Below, piece by piece: positions 24,831-34,364 of a stretch of 64,000 bases of DNA (the first letter of the stretch is position 1; every line of letters begins with the position of its first letter). The translations under genes and the position numbers were made by a program. Under the pieces are notes generated by a model. The model worked only from the letters and a program-made list of their open reading frames with translations, had not been told where the DNA came from and searched no databases. This stretch comes from Muriicola sp041358175. GTDB lineage: Bacteria > Bacteroidota > Bacteroidia > Flavobacteriales > Flavobacteriaceae. The stretch is taken from positions 310,001 through 374,000 of the forward strand of contig NZ_JBGKBE010000001.1 of assembly GCF_041358175.1 (NCBI RefSeq). Direction: 5' to 3'.

Positions 24831-25958
24831 TCAGACCAAAATATTCTCCAGTAGAAATATTGTAAGAACCCCCCAAAAAGTGCCGGTAGCCATGCTTAAA
24901 ATGGCAAGTACAACGGCATGGGGCATCCATTTTTTCTCATAAGCAGCCGTTACTGCCGGAGCCGTGGCGATACCCCCTACATTGGCCATACTGGCGATAG
25001 GCACCCAGGCCATGTTGAGATTCAGCATTTTGGCGATGATCATCATAAAGACAAAATGCCCTATCAACCAGACGATCAGAAAAACGAGGAATACAGGATT
25101 AAATCCCAAAGTGGCAAACTGCAGTTTTAATCCAAGTACGGCCATCACAATAAGGATCAGAATTGCCCCGGCTCTTAAAGCAAATTTAAAATTCCAACGT
25201 GGCCATATATTACTGATCGCAAGTCCGATAAGGGAGAGCAATATTACTTTGGCTATAAAGCTCTCTACCCAGAGATTTGTCAGAATCACGATTCCAAGGA
25301 GAATAACAATAACCCACCAGGAGGGTATTGATCTTACCTGATCGGAGCGGAGGTTCTCCGGAATACCCAAATCTGTGATTTTCAATTTTCGATTGATCAG
25401 ATTACTGCCTTTGATAAACTGGAACATCAGGATGGTCCAGATATTTACCAGGATATTATCCATCACAAGGACAGAGAGAAAAATATCCTCAGGACAGGCT
25501 ACAATTTCCTTCAGGACAAGCTGACTGGTACTACCCCCTATCCAGCTGCCCACAATTGGCGGAATCCCTTTCCAGTATTCCTCATTAACAAGGGTGTTGG
25601 TGACAAAATTGGTATCGAGGAAAGCGAACGCTAATAAGACCGGAAAAAGGGCAATAAAAACCGATCCTCCGGCAAATAGAAATATGGGTTTCCAGCCAAT
25701 AGCCCTGAGCTGTCCAAGGGATAAACTACTCATAACTGCAATGATCGCAAGGGGAATAAAATAATCCCGGCTAAAGGAATGAATCTCATCCTGGGAATAG
25801 TCTACTCCGGTGAGATATGAAATGATGGCAGGAATAATATAAGCCAGTAGAATGGCCGGTACCCAATCGAAGAGGGACTTGATATGTCTGTTTTCCCATC
25901 GATCTAAAAAGAATACCGCAAGGACGGTGAATAAGGTGATGAGCCAGGGTGCTAACAT
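24831..25958 (-). CDS. DUF819-family membrane protein
   Basis: The 375-aa polytopic protein has about ten helices. Its beginning (APWLITLFTVLAVFFLDRW), the central VGSWIGGSTSQLVLKE and the C-terminal SMANVGGIATAPAVTAAYEKKW match the DUF819 family of putative transporters. Function is unknown; the glycine-rich re-entrant-like segments hint at a transporter of the cation/anion exchanger type. It lies 38 bases before rsmI on the same strand, but a shared role is not apparent. Confidence 0.82.
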   Translation of the reverse strand: MLAPWLITLFTVLAVFFLDRWENRHIKSLFDWVPAILLAYIIPAIISYLTGVDYSQDEIHSFSRDYFIPLAIIAVMSSLSLGQLRAIGWKPIFLFAGGSVFIALFPVLLAFAFLDTNFVTNTLVNEEYWKGIPPIVGSWIGGSTSQLVLKEIVACPEDIFLSVLVMDNILVNIWTILMFQFIKGSNLINRKLKITDLGIPENLRSDQVRSIPSWWVIVILLGIVILTNLWVESFIAKVILLSLIGLAISNIWPRWNFKFALRAGAILILIVMAVLGLKLQFATLGFNPVFLVFLIVWLIGHFVFMMIIAKMLNLNMAWVPIASMANVGGIATAPAVTAAYEKKWMPHAVVLAILSMATGTFWGVLTIFLLENILV

Positions 25959-25996
25959 GCCGGAAAAAATACGACAAATAATTTCAGCAGAAGCTA

Positions 25997-26674
25997 CTAT
26001 TTCTTCCCTCCAACTATGATAACAAATTCTCCTTTCACTGGATTTTCCTTATAGTATTCTAGAATCTCAGAAAGTGACCCACGCACGGTTTCTTCGTAAA
26101 TCTTGGTGAGTTCCCTGGAAACAGAAGCAGGCCTGTCATTCCCCAGAGAGGTGATAAGGTCCTCCAAAGTCCTTAACAGTTTATGGGGCGATTCATAGAA
26201 AATCATGGTTCTGCTTTCTTCCTTGAGGGCCAGCAACCTGGTTTGCCTTCCTTTTTTTACCGGCAGGAAACCCTCGAAAACAAATCGCTCTGATGGCAGT
26301 CCGCTATTCACCAATGCTGGGATCATCGCGGTTGCTCCTGGAAGACACTCTACCCGGATACCGGATTCGAGGCAGGCCCGGGTAAGCAGAAATCCCGGAT
26401 CGGAGATCCCGGGCGTACCCGCATCGGAGATCAGGGCCATGGACTCTCCGTTTTTTAACCTTTGTACAAATTTATCTACGACCTTGTGTTCATTATGCAT
26501 GTGATAGGCATGCATAGGTTGATTGATCTCATAATGCTGAAGAAGTTTTCCGCTGTTACGGGTATCCTCTGCAAGGATCAGATCTACTTCCTTAAGAATT
26601 CGGATAGCCCTGAAGGTAATGTCTTCCAGATTCCCAATAGGTGTAGGTACGAGGTAAAGTGTTCCCATGGACAT
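25997..26674 (-). CDS. rsmI: 16S rRNA (cytidine1402-2'-O)-methyltransferase
   Basis: A 225-aa tetrapyrrole-methylase-fold enzyme. The N-terminus LYLVPTPIGNLEDITFRA, then AEDTRNSGKLLQHY and SDAGTPGISDPG, are the diagnostic RsmI segments for SAM and substrate binding. It 2'-O-methylates C1402 in the decoding centre. Either ATG at 26674 or the one two codons later could be used. Length matches the shorter RsmI form without the extra C-terminal domain. Confidence 0.93.
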   Translation of the reverse strand: MSMGTLYLVPTPIGNLEDITFRAIRILKEVDLILAEDTRNSGKLLQHYEINQPMHAYHMHNEHKVVDKFVQRLKNGESMALISDAGTPGISDPGFLLTRACLESGIRVECLPGATAMIPALVNSGLPSERFVFEGFLPVKKGRQTRLLALKEESRTMIFYESPHKLLRTLEDLITSLGNDRPASVSRELTKIYEETVRGSLSEILEYYKENPVKGEFVIIVGGKK

Positions 26675-26696
26675 GGCTGTTTGTTAAAAATAAGAA

Positions 26697-26724
26697 GCCG
26701 AAAGTAATGAATTCAACTTTCGGC
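26697..26724 (-). terminator. Hairpin between the 228-aa gene and rsmI
   Basis: GCCGAAAGT and ACTTTCGGC form a nine-pair perfect stem around a ten-base loop. On the minus strand the sequence after it is T-rich but interrupted (TTCTTATTTTT), so it is a possible terminator of the upstream gene. Confidence 0.55.
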
Positions 26725-26752
26725 CAATTTGTATGTATAAAAAATCAATGTC

Positions 26753-27439
26753 TTAAGAAAATCGACGTTCAATGTGGGCGATAAACCTGATTGCGTATTC
26801 TTCCTTCCCCTTCCAGTTATTGTATTCCGGTTTAACCATATTGTCAATAAAAGCCATGGAGCGATCGGCAGTTTCAATGGTATTTAACTGGGAAAGAACC
26901 CGGTTAAATTCTTCAGTACTATCATTGAACAGGTGTTTTACAAAGGCCAGTCTGTCATTGAGGCCAATTACAATTTCCTTATTAGTGAGTTTGTCGTTGA
27001 GAGACTTGACTTTCTCTGATTTGTCTAGAGTTTCCTGGTTCGGGGTAACATCTTTTGCATCATTTTTGAGGACTTCTGTCTTCGCTACAAATTCGGCAAA
27101 CAACTGCTCTATATTGAGGTCTTTGGGCATTTCAGATACCATGTGTTTTATAGTATCTATTCCGGGTGTCATAATATCCTCTTCATGGGGGTTATTTTCG
27201 GGAACTGTCTTATTGCCTTCCATAACGGCAGTGGCCATTTTCTCGAATTTAGCAGCAATTACGTTCTTAGATACATCTATTTCTATATCACTCAATTTTT
27301 CTTCAATGAATTTCAGAACTGCCAGTTTCTCATAAAGATTTCTGGCTGCTTCATATAGCCCGGGAATATCATCCTTATCCTGAGAAGTAATAATCTCTGT
27401 TGAGAGTTTTACTAATTCCTCTTTCAGTTTACGCTTCAT
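26753..27439 (-). CDS. Conserved hypothetical protein, 228 aa
   Basis: No function recognised. The protein is soluble, acidic and strongly helical, with heptad-like stretches at about residues 1-70 and 120-175, and has no signal peptide or membrane segment. A central acidic, proline-containing stretch (PENNPHEEDIMTPG) probably separates two helical halves. Its place between rsmI and tdk is, from memory, common in Flavobacteriaceae, so it is likely a real conserved gene. Codon use and the ATG with a conserved basic N-terminus (MKRKLKEEL) support translation. Confidence 0.8.
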   Translation of the reverse strand: MKRKLKEELVKLSTEIITSQDKDDIPGLYEAARNLYEKLAVLKFIEEKLSDIEIDVSKNVIAAKFEKMATAVMEGNKTVPENNPHEEDIMTPGIDTIKHMVSEMPKDLNIEQLFAEFVAKTEVLKNDAKDVTPNQETLDKSEKVKSLNDKLTNKEIVIGLNDRLAFVKHLFNDSTEEFNRVLSQLNTIETADRSMAFIDNMVKPEYNNWKGKEEYAIRFIAHIERRFS

Positions 27440-27542
27440 TTCTTTTTTGATTTTCTTCCCTGTAAAGGTCTGTCTTTTTTAATACTTTTATACTTATTTA
27501 ATTCTAACGGAGGAAATACCTTATTTCGTCTAAAATTACAAA

Positions 27543-28184
27543 ATGTTTCTCGAAAATACTGTTAATCATAAAGAACAATTTGGGTGGATAGAAGTGATCA
27601 GCGGGTCAATGTTTTCGGGAAAAACAGAAGAACTTATCCGAAGGCTGAAACGCGCCAAATTTGCCAAACAAAAGGTAGAGATATTTAAACCCATCATCGA
27701 TACTCGATACAGTGATGAACGCGTAGTTTCTCATGATGAGAATGAGATAAGGTCTACCCCAGTACCTTCAGCTTCACATATAAGACCCCTGGCAGAGGAC
27801 TGTGACGTAGTTGGAATTGACGAGGCACAGTTTTTTGATGATGAGATTGTCACTGTTTGCAATGACCTGGCAAATAAAGGGATCAGAGTAGTGGTGGCTG
27901 GTCTCGATATGGATTTTAAAGGCAATCCATTTGGGCCCATGCCAGCCCTCATGGCCACTGCAGAATATGTAACAAAGGTTCATGCGGTCTGCACCAGAAC
28001 CGGAAATCTGGCTAATTACAGCTTTCGTAAATCGGATAATGAAAGTCTGGTATTATTGGGAGAAATTGAAGAATACGAACCCCTGAGCAGGGCTGCTTTT
28101 TTTAAAGCTATGTTGAAGGAAAAGATTAATTTGATGGAAGTAAAGGCAGAAGAAGTGATACTTACTAAAAAAAACAAACCATAA
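27543..28184 (+). CDS. tdk: Thymidine kinase, class II
   Basis: A 213-aa enzyme that phosphorylates thymidine with ATP in the salvage pathway. Visible features are the P-loop GSMFSGKT (residues 21-28), the DEAQ box at 93-96 (GIDEAQFF), and the lasso/substrate segment around TGNLANYSFRK. Unusual feature: the four-ligand zinc site of typical class II enzymes is mostly absent. Only C150 remains; T153 takes the place of the second cysteine, and YEPLSRAAF replaces the usual C-x-x-H/C. This may be the lineage norm. Divergent from the 228-aa gene. Confidence 0.92.
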   Translation: MFLENTVNHKEQFGWIEVISGSMFSGKTEELIRRLKRAKFAKQKVEIFKPIIDTRYSDERVVSHDENEIRSTPVPSASHIRPLAEDCDVVGIDEAQFFDDEIVTVCNDLANKGIRVVVAGLDMDFKGNPFGPMPALMATAEYVTKVHAVCTRTGNLANYSFRKSDNESLVLLGEIEEYEPLSRAAFFKAMLKEKINLMEVKAEEVILTKKNKP

Positions 28185-28206
28185 AATCATATTCCTGGCA
28201 GATCGC

Positions 28207-28225
28207 AACCCTCCTGAGGGTTTTT
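28207..28225 (+). terminator. Intrinsic terminator after tdk
   Basis: AACCCT, loop CCTG, AGGGTT, then T-run, 20 bases after the tdk stop and before alr. Confidence 0.65.
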
Positions 28226-28274
28226 GGCAACAGGAAATCAATAATCTTCATGAGATATTTACACCAACCACCTT

Positions 28275-29384
28275 ATGCCTGATACCCATCAAACGGTTCT
28301 TGAAATCAATTTAGGAGCACTGGAACACAATTATCGTTTTCTCCGATCTAAAATTGATCCATCTACAAAATTTATGGGGGTTGTAAAGGCATCCGGCTAT
28401 GGTAGTGATCCGCTTGTAATTGCAAGGAAACTGGTAGCTCTGGAAGTGGATGCTCTGGCTGTAGCTTATACCTCTGAAGGGGTGCATCTTAGAAAGGGAG
28501 GAATCGAATGTCCAATTTTAGTCCTTCACCCGCAGGAAATTAATTTTAAAGAGCTTATTAGCTATTGCCTTGAACCAAGTCTGTACAGTTATAAAATCCT
28601 GAAATCGTTTCACAAGATAGCCAGAGAAGCATTTCAGGAAAAGTATCCTGTTCATCTTAAATTCAATACCGGTCTTAACCGACTCGGATTCTGGGAAAAT
28701 GATATATCCCATATTAAGAAAGAAATAGAAGATTCGGATTTTTTGAAAATCAAAGGCATATTTTCACACTTAGGTGCCTCTGAAGACTTGTCTGAAAAAG
28801 AATTTACACTTTCTCAGATCAAAACATTTGAAGCCATAGTAGTAGAGGCAGAGCGTGCCCTGGGGCCCATTCCGATAAAACATTTACTCAATACCTCCGG
28901 GATCCTCAATTACCCGAAGGCTCAATGGAACATGGTACGCAGTGGAATTGGTATCTATGGCTATGGAAACGATACTAAATACGAAAGCTCACTCCGCCCT
29001 GTAGCCTCATTAAAAACTATTATTTCACAGTTACATCGAATTGAGCCCGGTGAAACAGTGGGGTATAACAGGGCATTTAAAGCAGATGGGTACAGAATAA
29101 CGGCCACGCTCCCCTTAGGTCATGCAGATGGTATAGGAAGACAGTACGGGAATGAAAAAGCTTCCGTTCTAGTCAAAGGAAAACGAGCTCCTATCATTGG
29201 AAACGTGTGTATGGATATGTTGATGATAGATGTAACCGGTATCGATTGTGCCGAGGGGGATGAAGTGATCATTTTTGGGGAAGGTCAGAGTGCTGAACAG
29301 TTTGCCTCTTTCGCCGGAACCATTTCCTATGAACTTCTTACCGGACTAGCCTCAAGAATACCGCGTTTGTATACTGAATACTAA
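28275..29384 (+). CDS. alr: Alanine racemase
   Basis: The 369-aa PLP enzyme makes D-alanine for peptidoglycan. The cofactor lysine is K38 in VVKASGYGSD, and the second catalytic base is the tyrosine of GETVGYNRAF. GNVCMDMLMIDVT forms the C-terminal beta-domain core. Here the more common KANAYG is written KASGYG. Length is normal. It is followed after about 85 bases by mscL and then asd, a gene order seen in many Flavobacteriaceae. Confidence 0.93.
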   Translation: MPDTHQTVLEINLGALEHNYRFLRSKIDPSTKFMGVVKASGYGSDPLVIARKLVALEVDALAVAYTSEGVHLRKGGIECPILVLHPQEINFKELISYCLEPSLYSYKILKSFHKIAREAFQEKYPVHLKFNTGLNRLGFWENDISHIKKEIEDSDFLKIKGIFSHLGASEDLSEKEFTLSQIKTFEAIVVEAERALGPIPIKHLLNTSGILNYPKAQWNMVRSGIGIYGYGNDTKYESSLRPVASLKTIISQLHRIEPGETVGYNRAFKADGYRITATLPLGHADGIGRQYGNEKASVLVKGKRAPIIGNVCMDMLMIDVTGIDCAEGDEVIIFGEGQSAEQFASFAGTISYELLTGLASRIPRLYTEY

Positions 29385-29470
29385 TTTTGTTGATAAATTA
29401 GTACAAAGAATATAATAATTAAAGAAAGTCAGCGTTACTCAAGTTATATTAACTAATTAAAACACAAACC

Positions 29471-29875
29471 ATGCTTAAAGAATTCAAGAATTTTATTATG
29501 ACAGGCAATGTCATTGAGTTTGCCGTAGCTGTTATCCTCGCCGGGGCAGTTAGTCAGGTAGTCAACGGTTTTGTAAAAGACATCATTATGCCCGTTGTAG
29601 GTGAATTTACAGGGGGGGTCGACTTCGCTAATCTGAAGTACGTCCTAACCGAAGCATCTGGAATTGCTGGTGAGCCGGGAGCTATTGCAGAAAATGCCAT
29701 TCGCTACGGAGCCTGGATCAATACCATTGTCAATCTGATTATTGTAGGCTTTGTGCTGTTTATGATCATAAAGGCTTATAATAAAACTAAAAAACCACCT
29801 GCACCTGCAGCTCCAAAAGGACCTAGCCAGGAAGATTTATTGGCGGAAATCAGAGATCTTCTGAAAAAGCAATAA
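29471..29875 (+). CDS. mscL: Large-conductance mechanosensitive channel MscL (copy 1)
   Basis: A 134-aa inner-membrane channel that opens under membrane tension to release solutes at osmotic downshock. It has the N-terminal amphipathic helix (MLKEFKNFIMTGNV), TM1 (VIEFAVAVILAGAV), a periplasmic loop, TM2 (WINTIVNLIIVGFVLFMIIKAY) and a charged C-terminal helix bundle after a PPAPAAP linker. A second copy at 58810 differs at eight positions. This one occupies the lineage-typical place between alr and asd and has its own strong terminator. Confidence 0.95.
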   Translation: MLKEFKNFIMTGNVIEFAVAVILAGAVSQVVNGFVKDIIMPVVGEFTGGVDFANLKYVLTEASGIAGEPGAIAENAIRYGAWINTIVNLIIVGFVLFMIIKAYNKTKKPPAPAAPKGPSQEDLLAEIRDLLKKQ

Positions 29876-29932
29876 GAATTCAAAGCTGTAATTTTTACAG
29901 CAAAACCGCTATACTACTAGCACAATTTTAAT

Positions 29933-29972
29933 CCCTATGTCTGAAATCGCTATCCAGACATAGGGTTTTTTT
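29933..29972 (+). terminator. Strong intrinsic terminator after mscL copy 1
   Basis: CCCTATGTCTG (29933-29943) and CAGACATAGGG (29955-29965) form a perfect eleven-pair stem with an eleven-base loop, followed by seven T. Confidence 0.92.
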
Positions 29973-30022
29973 GTTGCTTATATAACAAATTGTGATATTT
30001 TTATAAATCTAAAAAAGCTGCC

Positions 30023-30053
30023 TTGTGCTGTAGGTCGCTTTCCAGTACCTTTG
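30023..30053 (+). promoter_or_regulatory. Putative promoter of asd
   Basis: TTG at 30023-30025, 20 nt, then TACCTTTG at 30046-30053, a full -7 match. A start near 30059 gives a leader of about 14 nt before the ATG. Confidence 0.65.
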
Positions 30054-30072
30054 GCCCACTAAAAATGGTCAT

Positions 30073-31062
30073 ATGAAAGTAGCAATAGTTGGAGCCACAG
30101 GCATGGTAGGAGAGGTAATGCTAAAAGTATTAGCCGAAAGAAACTTCCCGATCTCAAAGTTACTGCTTGTTGCATCCGAAAGGTCTAAGGGTAAAACTCT
30201 TACCTTTAAAGGTCAGCCTTATACTGTTATTACACTTGAAGAGGCCCTTGCTGAAAAACCGGATCTCGCTATATTTTCCGCAGGTGGTGAGACCTCTTTA
30301 ATTTGGGCCCCTAAATTTGCGGCCGTTGGCACCACAGTTGTAGACAATTCCTCTGCCTGGCGTATGGATCCCAATATTAAGCTGGTGGTCCCTGAGATCA
30401 ATGCCAATATCCTTACAAAAAAGGATAAGATCATTGCCAACCCTAACTGTTCCACTATTCAGCTGGTCCTGGTTCTGGCACCGCTACACAAGGCATATAC
30501 TATGAAACGAGTAGTTGTATCGACCTACCAGTCGGTTAGTGGAACCGGTGTAAAGGCGGTGCAACAGATGGAGAATGAGGTAGCAGGAATTAAGGCTGAA
30601 ATGGCCTATCCCTATCCTATCCATAGAAATGCCCTGCCTCACTGTGATGTTTTCCTGGAAAACGGATACACCAAGGAGGAAATGAAACTTGCCCGGGAAC
30701 CGAGAAAAATACTTGGAGATGACAGTTTTGCCATCACGGCCACTGCTGTGAGAATCCCTACTTCAGGAGGCCACTCCGAGTCGGTAAACGTAACTTTTGA
30801 GCAGGATTTTGACCTGCAGGAATTAAGGCGATTGCTAAGTGAAACTCCCGGGGTAGTTCTGCAGGACAATCCGGACACCAATACGTATCCCATGCCCATC
30901 TACGCCCATGACAAAGACGATGTTTTCGTCGGGCGGATCAGAAGGGATGAATCCCAGCCTAATTCGCTCAATATGTGGATCGTTGCAGATAATTTAAGGA
31001 AGGGGGCGGCTACCAATGCTGTTCAGATAGCCGAATACCTGGTGGGGAACAAACTCCTGTGA
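30073..31062 (+). CDS. asd: Aspartate-semialdehyde dehydrogenase
   Basis: A 329-aa enzyme reducing aspartyl phosphate to the semialdehyde with NADPH, the branch point to lysine/diaminopimelate, threonine and methionine. It has the Rossmann loop VGATGMVGEVML, catalytic C126 in NPNCSTIQ, and the base histidine in PTSGGHSESV. Length is standard. It is transcribed from a promoter-like element after the mscL terminator, so it is probably independent of mscL. Confidence 0.95.
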   Translation: MKVAIVGATGMVGEVMLKVLAERNFPISKLLLVASERSKGKTLTFKGQPYTVITLEEALAEKPDLAIFSAGGETSLIWAPKFAAVGTTVVDNSSAWRMDPNIKLVVPEINANILTKKDKIIANPNCSTIQLVLVLAPLHKAYTMKRVVVSTYQSVSGTGVKAVQQMENEVAGIKAEMAYPYPIHRNALPHCDVFLENGYTKEEMKLAREPRKILGDDSFAITATAVRIPTSGGHSESVNVTFEQDFDLQELRRLLSETPGVVLQDNPDTNTYPMPIYAHDKDDVFVGRIRRDESQPNSLNMWIVADNLRKGAATNAVQIAEYLVGNKLL

Positions 31063-31145
31063 TCAGGGTGTTTAAATTCTGTTAAAAAGGCTACTCCGAC
31101 TACTCTAACAGGAGAAATTAAGGTATTTTTAAGGCTTATAAATCA

Positions 31146-33311
31146 ATGAGTCTTATGAAGAAATTTGCCTTAGTCCTGGTCGCTCTTACTACCTTTGTGG
31201 CCTGTAAAAACGAATCAACCTCAGAACGTATACTTGTGAAGTACCCGATTACCCAAAAAGTGGACACAGTAGATACTTATTTCGATACTGAAGTCCCAGA
31301 TCCATATCGCTGGCTTGAAGATGACCGAAGTGCGGAAACCGAGGCATGGGTGAAATCTCAAAATGAGGTTACCTTCAATTACCTGGAAAGCATCCCTTTC
31401 AGAGAAGACCTGAAAAACAGGATGGAAAAACTGTGGAATTACGAGAAGTTGAGTGCTCCATTTAAGGAAGGCAATTATACTTATTACTATAAAAATGATG
31501 GCCTTCAGAATCAAAGTGTTGTTTATCGTAAGAAAGAAGATGGGAAAGAAGAAGTCTTCCTCGATCCTAACACCTTCTCCGAAGATGGCACAACCTCACT
31601 GGCCGGACTAAGTTTCAGCAAGGATGGATCACTGGCAGCCTATCTGATATCCGAAGGCGGAAGCGATTGGAGGAAAGCAATTGTGATGGAAGCAGAGTCA
31701 ATGAAAATTATCGAGGATACACTTACTGATATCAAATTCAGTGGTCTTGCCTGGAAGGGTAATGAAGGATTCTACTATTCAAGCTATGACAAACCTGAAG
31801 GGAGCGAATTGTCTGCCAAGACTGATCAGCACAAGCTTTACTATCATACTCTTGGTACTGAACAGGCCAAGGACAAATTGATCTACGGTGGAATACTTCC
31901 TGAAAAACACAGATATGTATCGGCAACAACAACGGAAGATGAACGCTATCTCATTGTGTATCCAAGGACAACCACCTCTGGGAATAAGTTACTTATCAGA
32001 GATCTTACAGATCCCAACTCCCTCTTTACAACTGTTTTAGACGATACCGATTCGGATAGTTACATTATAGGCAATGAGGGAACAACTCTTTTCATCCAGA
32101 CAAACAGGGATGCTCCCAATCTCAAGGTAGTGAAGGTAGATGCCTCAAACCCCGCGCCTGAAAATTGGGAAGACCTTATTCCTGAAACTGAAAATGTGCT
32201 CGGTGCGAATACAGGGAGTGGATATATTTTCGCTGAATATATGGTAGATGCCATTTCCAGAATCCTACAATACAACTACCAGGGCGAATTGATCAGGGAG
32301 GTGAATTTACCCGGAATAGGAAGTGCCGGAGGATTCGGCGGAAAAAAAGAGGAGGAAACGCTCTATTTTTCTTTTACCAATTACAACACTCCGCGTTCTA
32401 TTTATAAATTTGATCCTGATACAGGTGAATACACCACTTACTGGAAGCCTGAAATCGACTTCAATCCGGCAGACTACGAATCGAAACAGGATTTCTATAC
32501 CTCCAAAGACGGGACTAAGGTCCCTATAATCATTACTTATAAAAAAGGCACGGAATTAAATGGAAAGAACCCGACTATCCTATATGGTTATGGAGGGTTT
32601 AATGTTAGTCTTACCCCATCTTTCAGTGTATTGAATGCCATCTGGATGGAACAGGGCGGGGTTTATGCTGTACCTAATTTAAGAGGTGGTGGAGAGTATG
32701 GGAAGAAATGGCACAATGCAGGAACGAAACTGCAAAAACAAAATGTTTTTGATGACTTTATCGCTGCTGCAGAATTTCTGATCGACAACAAATACACCTC
32801 CAAAGAATATCTGGCAATACGAGGTGGTTCTAATGGCGGTTTGCTTGTGGGTGCTACTATGACTCAGCGCCCGGATCTGATGCAGGTTGCGCTCCCCGCA
32901 GTCGGTGTTCTCGATATGTTGCGCTACCATACCTTTACGGCAGGAGCCGGATGGGCCTATGATTATGGAACTTCAGAAGATAATCCTGAAATGTTTGAAT
33001 ATCTCAAAGGGTATTCCCCCCTTCACAATGTAAAAGAAGGAGTTGAATATCCGGCAACGCTTGTCACGACGGGCGACCATGATGACAGGGTTGTTCCTGC
33101 ACATAGTTTTAAATTTGCTGCCACATTGCAGGAAAATCAGACGGGGAACAATCCCACCCTCATTCGTATTGAGACCAATGCCGGCCATGGGGCAGGGACC
33201 CCTATCAGCAAGACGATCGAACAATATGCAGATATCTTTGCCTTTACATTTTATAATATGGGCTTTGATACCTTGCCCAACCAAAAGGTGCTGAAAGAAT
33301 TTAAGGACTAA
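31146..33311 (+). CDS. Prolyl oligopeptidase-family serine peptidase, exported
   Basis: The 721-aa S9A peptidase has an N-terminal export signal that ends TTFVAC, so it may be a lipoprotein or periplasmic. The real start could be the fourth codon (ATG 31155, MKKFALVL). A seven-bladed propeller region follows PDPYRWLEDD. The catalytic triad is S562 (RGGSNGGLL), an aspartate in GDHDDRVV (646/647) and H681 (NAGHGAG). It cleaves short peptides after proline. Family length and motifs are complete. A terminator follows. Confidence 0.93.
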   Translation: MSLMKKFALVLVALTTFVACKNESTSERILVKYPITQKVDTVDTYFDTEVPDPYRWLEDDRSAETEAWVKSQNEVTFNYLESIPFREDLKNRMEKLWNYEKLSAPFKEGNYTYYYKNDGLQNQSVVYRKKEDGKEEVFLDPNTFSEDGTTSLAGLSFSKDGSLAAYLISEGGSDWRKAIVMEAESMKIIEDTLTDIKFSGLAWKGNEGFYYSSYDKPEGSELSAKTDQHKLYYHTLGTEQAKDKLIYGGILPEKHRYVSATTTEDERYLIVYPRTTTSGNKLLIRDLTDPNSLFTTVLDDTDSDSYIIGNEGTTLFIQTNRDAPNLKVVKVDASNPAPENWEDLIPETENVLGANTGSGYIFAEYMVDAISRILQYNYQGELIREVNLPGIGSAGGFGGKKEEETLYFSFTNYNTPRSIYKFDPDTGEYTTYWKPEIDFNPADYESKQDFYTSKDGTKVPIIITYKKGTELNGKNPTILYGYGGFNVSLTPSFSVLNAIWMEQGGVYAVPNLRGGGEYGKKWHNAGTKLQKQNVFDDFIAAAEFLIDNKYTSKEYLAIRGGSNGGLLVGATMTQRPDLMQVALPAVGVLDMLRYHTFTAGAGWAYDYGTSEDNPEMFEYLKGYSPLHNVKEGVEYPATLVTTGDHDDRVVPAHSFKFAATLQENQTGNNPTLIRIETNAGHGAGTPISKTIEQYADIFAFTFYNMGFDTLPNQKVLKEFKD

Positions 33312-33330
33312 TCTTCCCGTGGGTCCGCTT

Positions 33331-33359
33331 AAATCCGTTTCTTTGGAGGCGGATTTTTT
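33331..33359 (+). terminator. Intrinsic terminator after the prolyl oligopeptidase
   Basis: AAATCCG (33331-33337) and CGGATTT (33350-33356) with a loop of about twelve bases and a T-run. Confidence 0.65.
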
Positions 33360-33383
33360 AATTGGGTTCCGGAATTCACACTT

Positions 33384-34364
33384 ATGCTGCAAGTAAAAAA
33401 TCTCTCATTCGCCTATAACAAAACCAATGTGCTCGAAGGCCTTTCCTTTGATATAGCGCAAGGGGAACACGTGGCGGTCATGGGAGAAAGCGGTTGTGGA
33501 AAAAGCACCCTATTAAAATTAATCTACGGCTTGCTTACTCCGGGTCAAGGAGAAATTCTATGGAGGGATGAGCAGGTGAAAGGGCCCTTGTACAAGTTGG
33601 TTCCAGGGGAGTCTTATATGAAATACCTCTCTCAGGAGTTCGATCTGATGCCATTTACCTCCGTGGCAGAAAATATCAGTCAATTTCTCTCTGTATTTTA
33701 CCCGGAACAATTAAAGCAAAGAACGGAAGAACTTCTTGAGATGATAGAAATGACATCCGAAGCCAAGGTAAAGGTAAAAAATCTCAGTGGCGGACAACAG
33801 CAAAGAGTTGCTTTGGCAAGGGTTCTGGCTCAAAAGCCCGATCTTCTATTGCTCGATGAGCCGTTCAGCCATATAGATAATTTCAGGAAAAGTAGTCTTA
33901 GACGCAATCTCTTCCAGTATCTCAAAGAAGAAAACATCAGCTGCCTTACCGCAACTCATGACCATCTCGATGTATTACCTTTTGCAGATCGTACTTTGGT
34001 ACTAAAGGATAAGGAATTAGTGGTAGACGGAAAGACGACCATGGTATATGAATCTCCCAGGAATTTCTATGTGGCCAGCCTTTTCGGCGAAGCCAACGTT
34101 TTACCCATCACTGTGTTGAAATCTTACGCCGACACCAAGAGAAATATTATAGTCTATGCCCACGAATTTAAAGTTGCAAAGTCGTCCGGCCTCGCAACCC
34201 GGGTTAAAAAGATTTACCCCATGAGAGGGTATTATTTAGTAGAAGGAGAATCGGAAGATGGAAAAGTGTTTTTTCACTCCGAAAAAATACTGAAGATAGG
34301 TACTAAGGTCTTTCTCAATGTATCTATTGAAACAATCAATAAACGACTACGGGAAATAAATTAA
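33384..34364 (+). CDS. ABC transporter ATP-binding protein, no permease nearby
   Basis: A 326-aa ATPase with Walker A GESGCGKST, signature LSGGQQQR, Walker B LLLLDEPF and the switch histidine in THDH. The C-terminal extension of about 100 residues (VKKIYPMRGYYLVEGESEDG) resembles the regulatory OB-like domain of FbpC/PotA-type importers. No permease or binding-protein gene is adjacent: downstream is a convergent GntP permease that overlaps by four bases. It may serve a distant transporter. Substrate unknown. Confidence 0.88.
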   Translation: MLQVKNLSFAYNKTNVLEGLSFDIAQGEHVAVMGESGCGKSTLLKLIYGLLTPGQGEILWRDEQVKGPLYKLVPGESYMKYLSQEFDLMPFTSVAENISQFLSVFYPEQLKQRTEELLEMIEMTSEAKVKVKNLSGGQQQRVALARVLAQKPDLLLLDEPFSHIDNFRKSSLRRNLFQYLKEENISCLTATHDHLDVLPFADRTLVLKDKELVVDGKTTMVYESPRNFYVASLFGEANVLPITVLKSYADTKRNIIVYAHEFKVAKSSGLATRVKKIYPMRGYYLVEGESEDGKVFFHSEKILKIGTKVFLNVSIETINKRLREIN

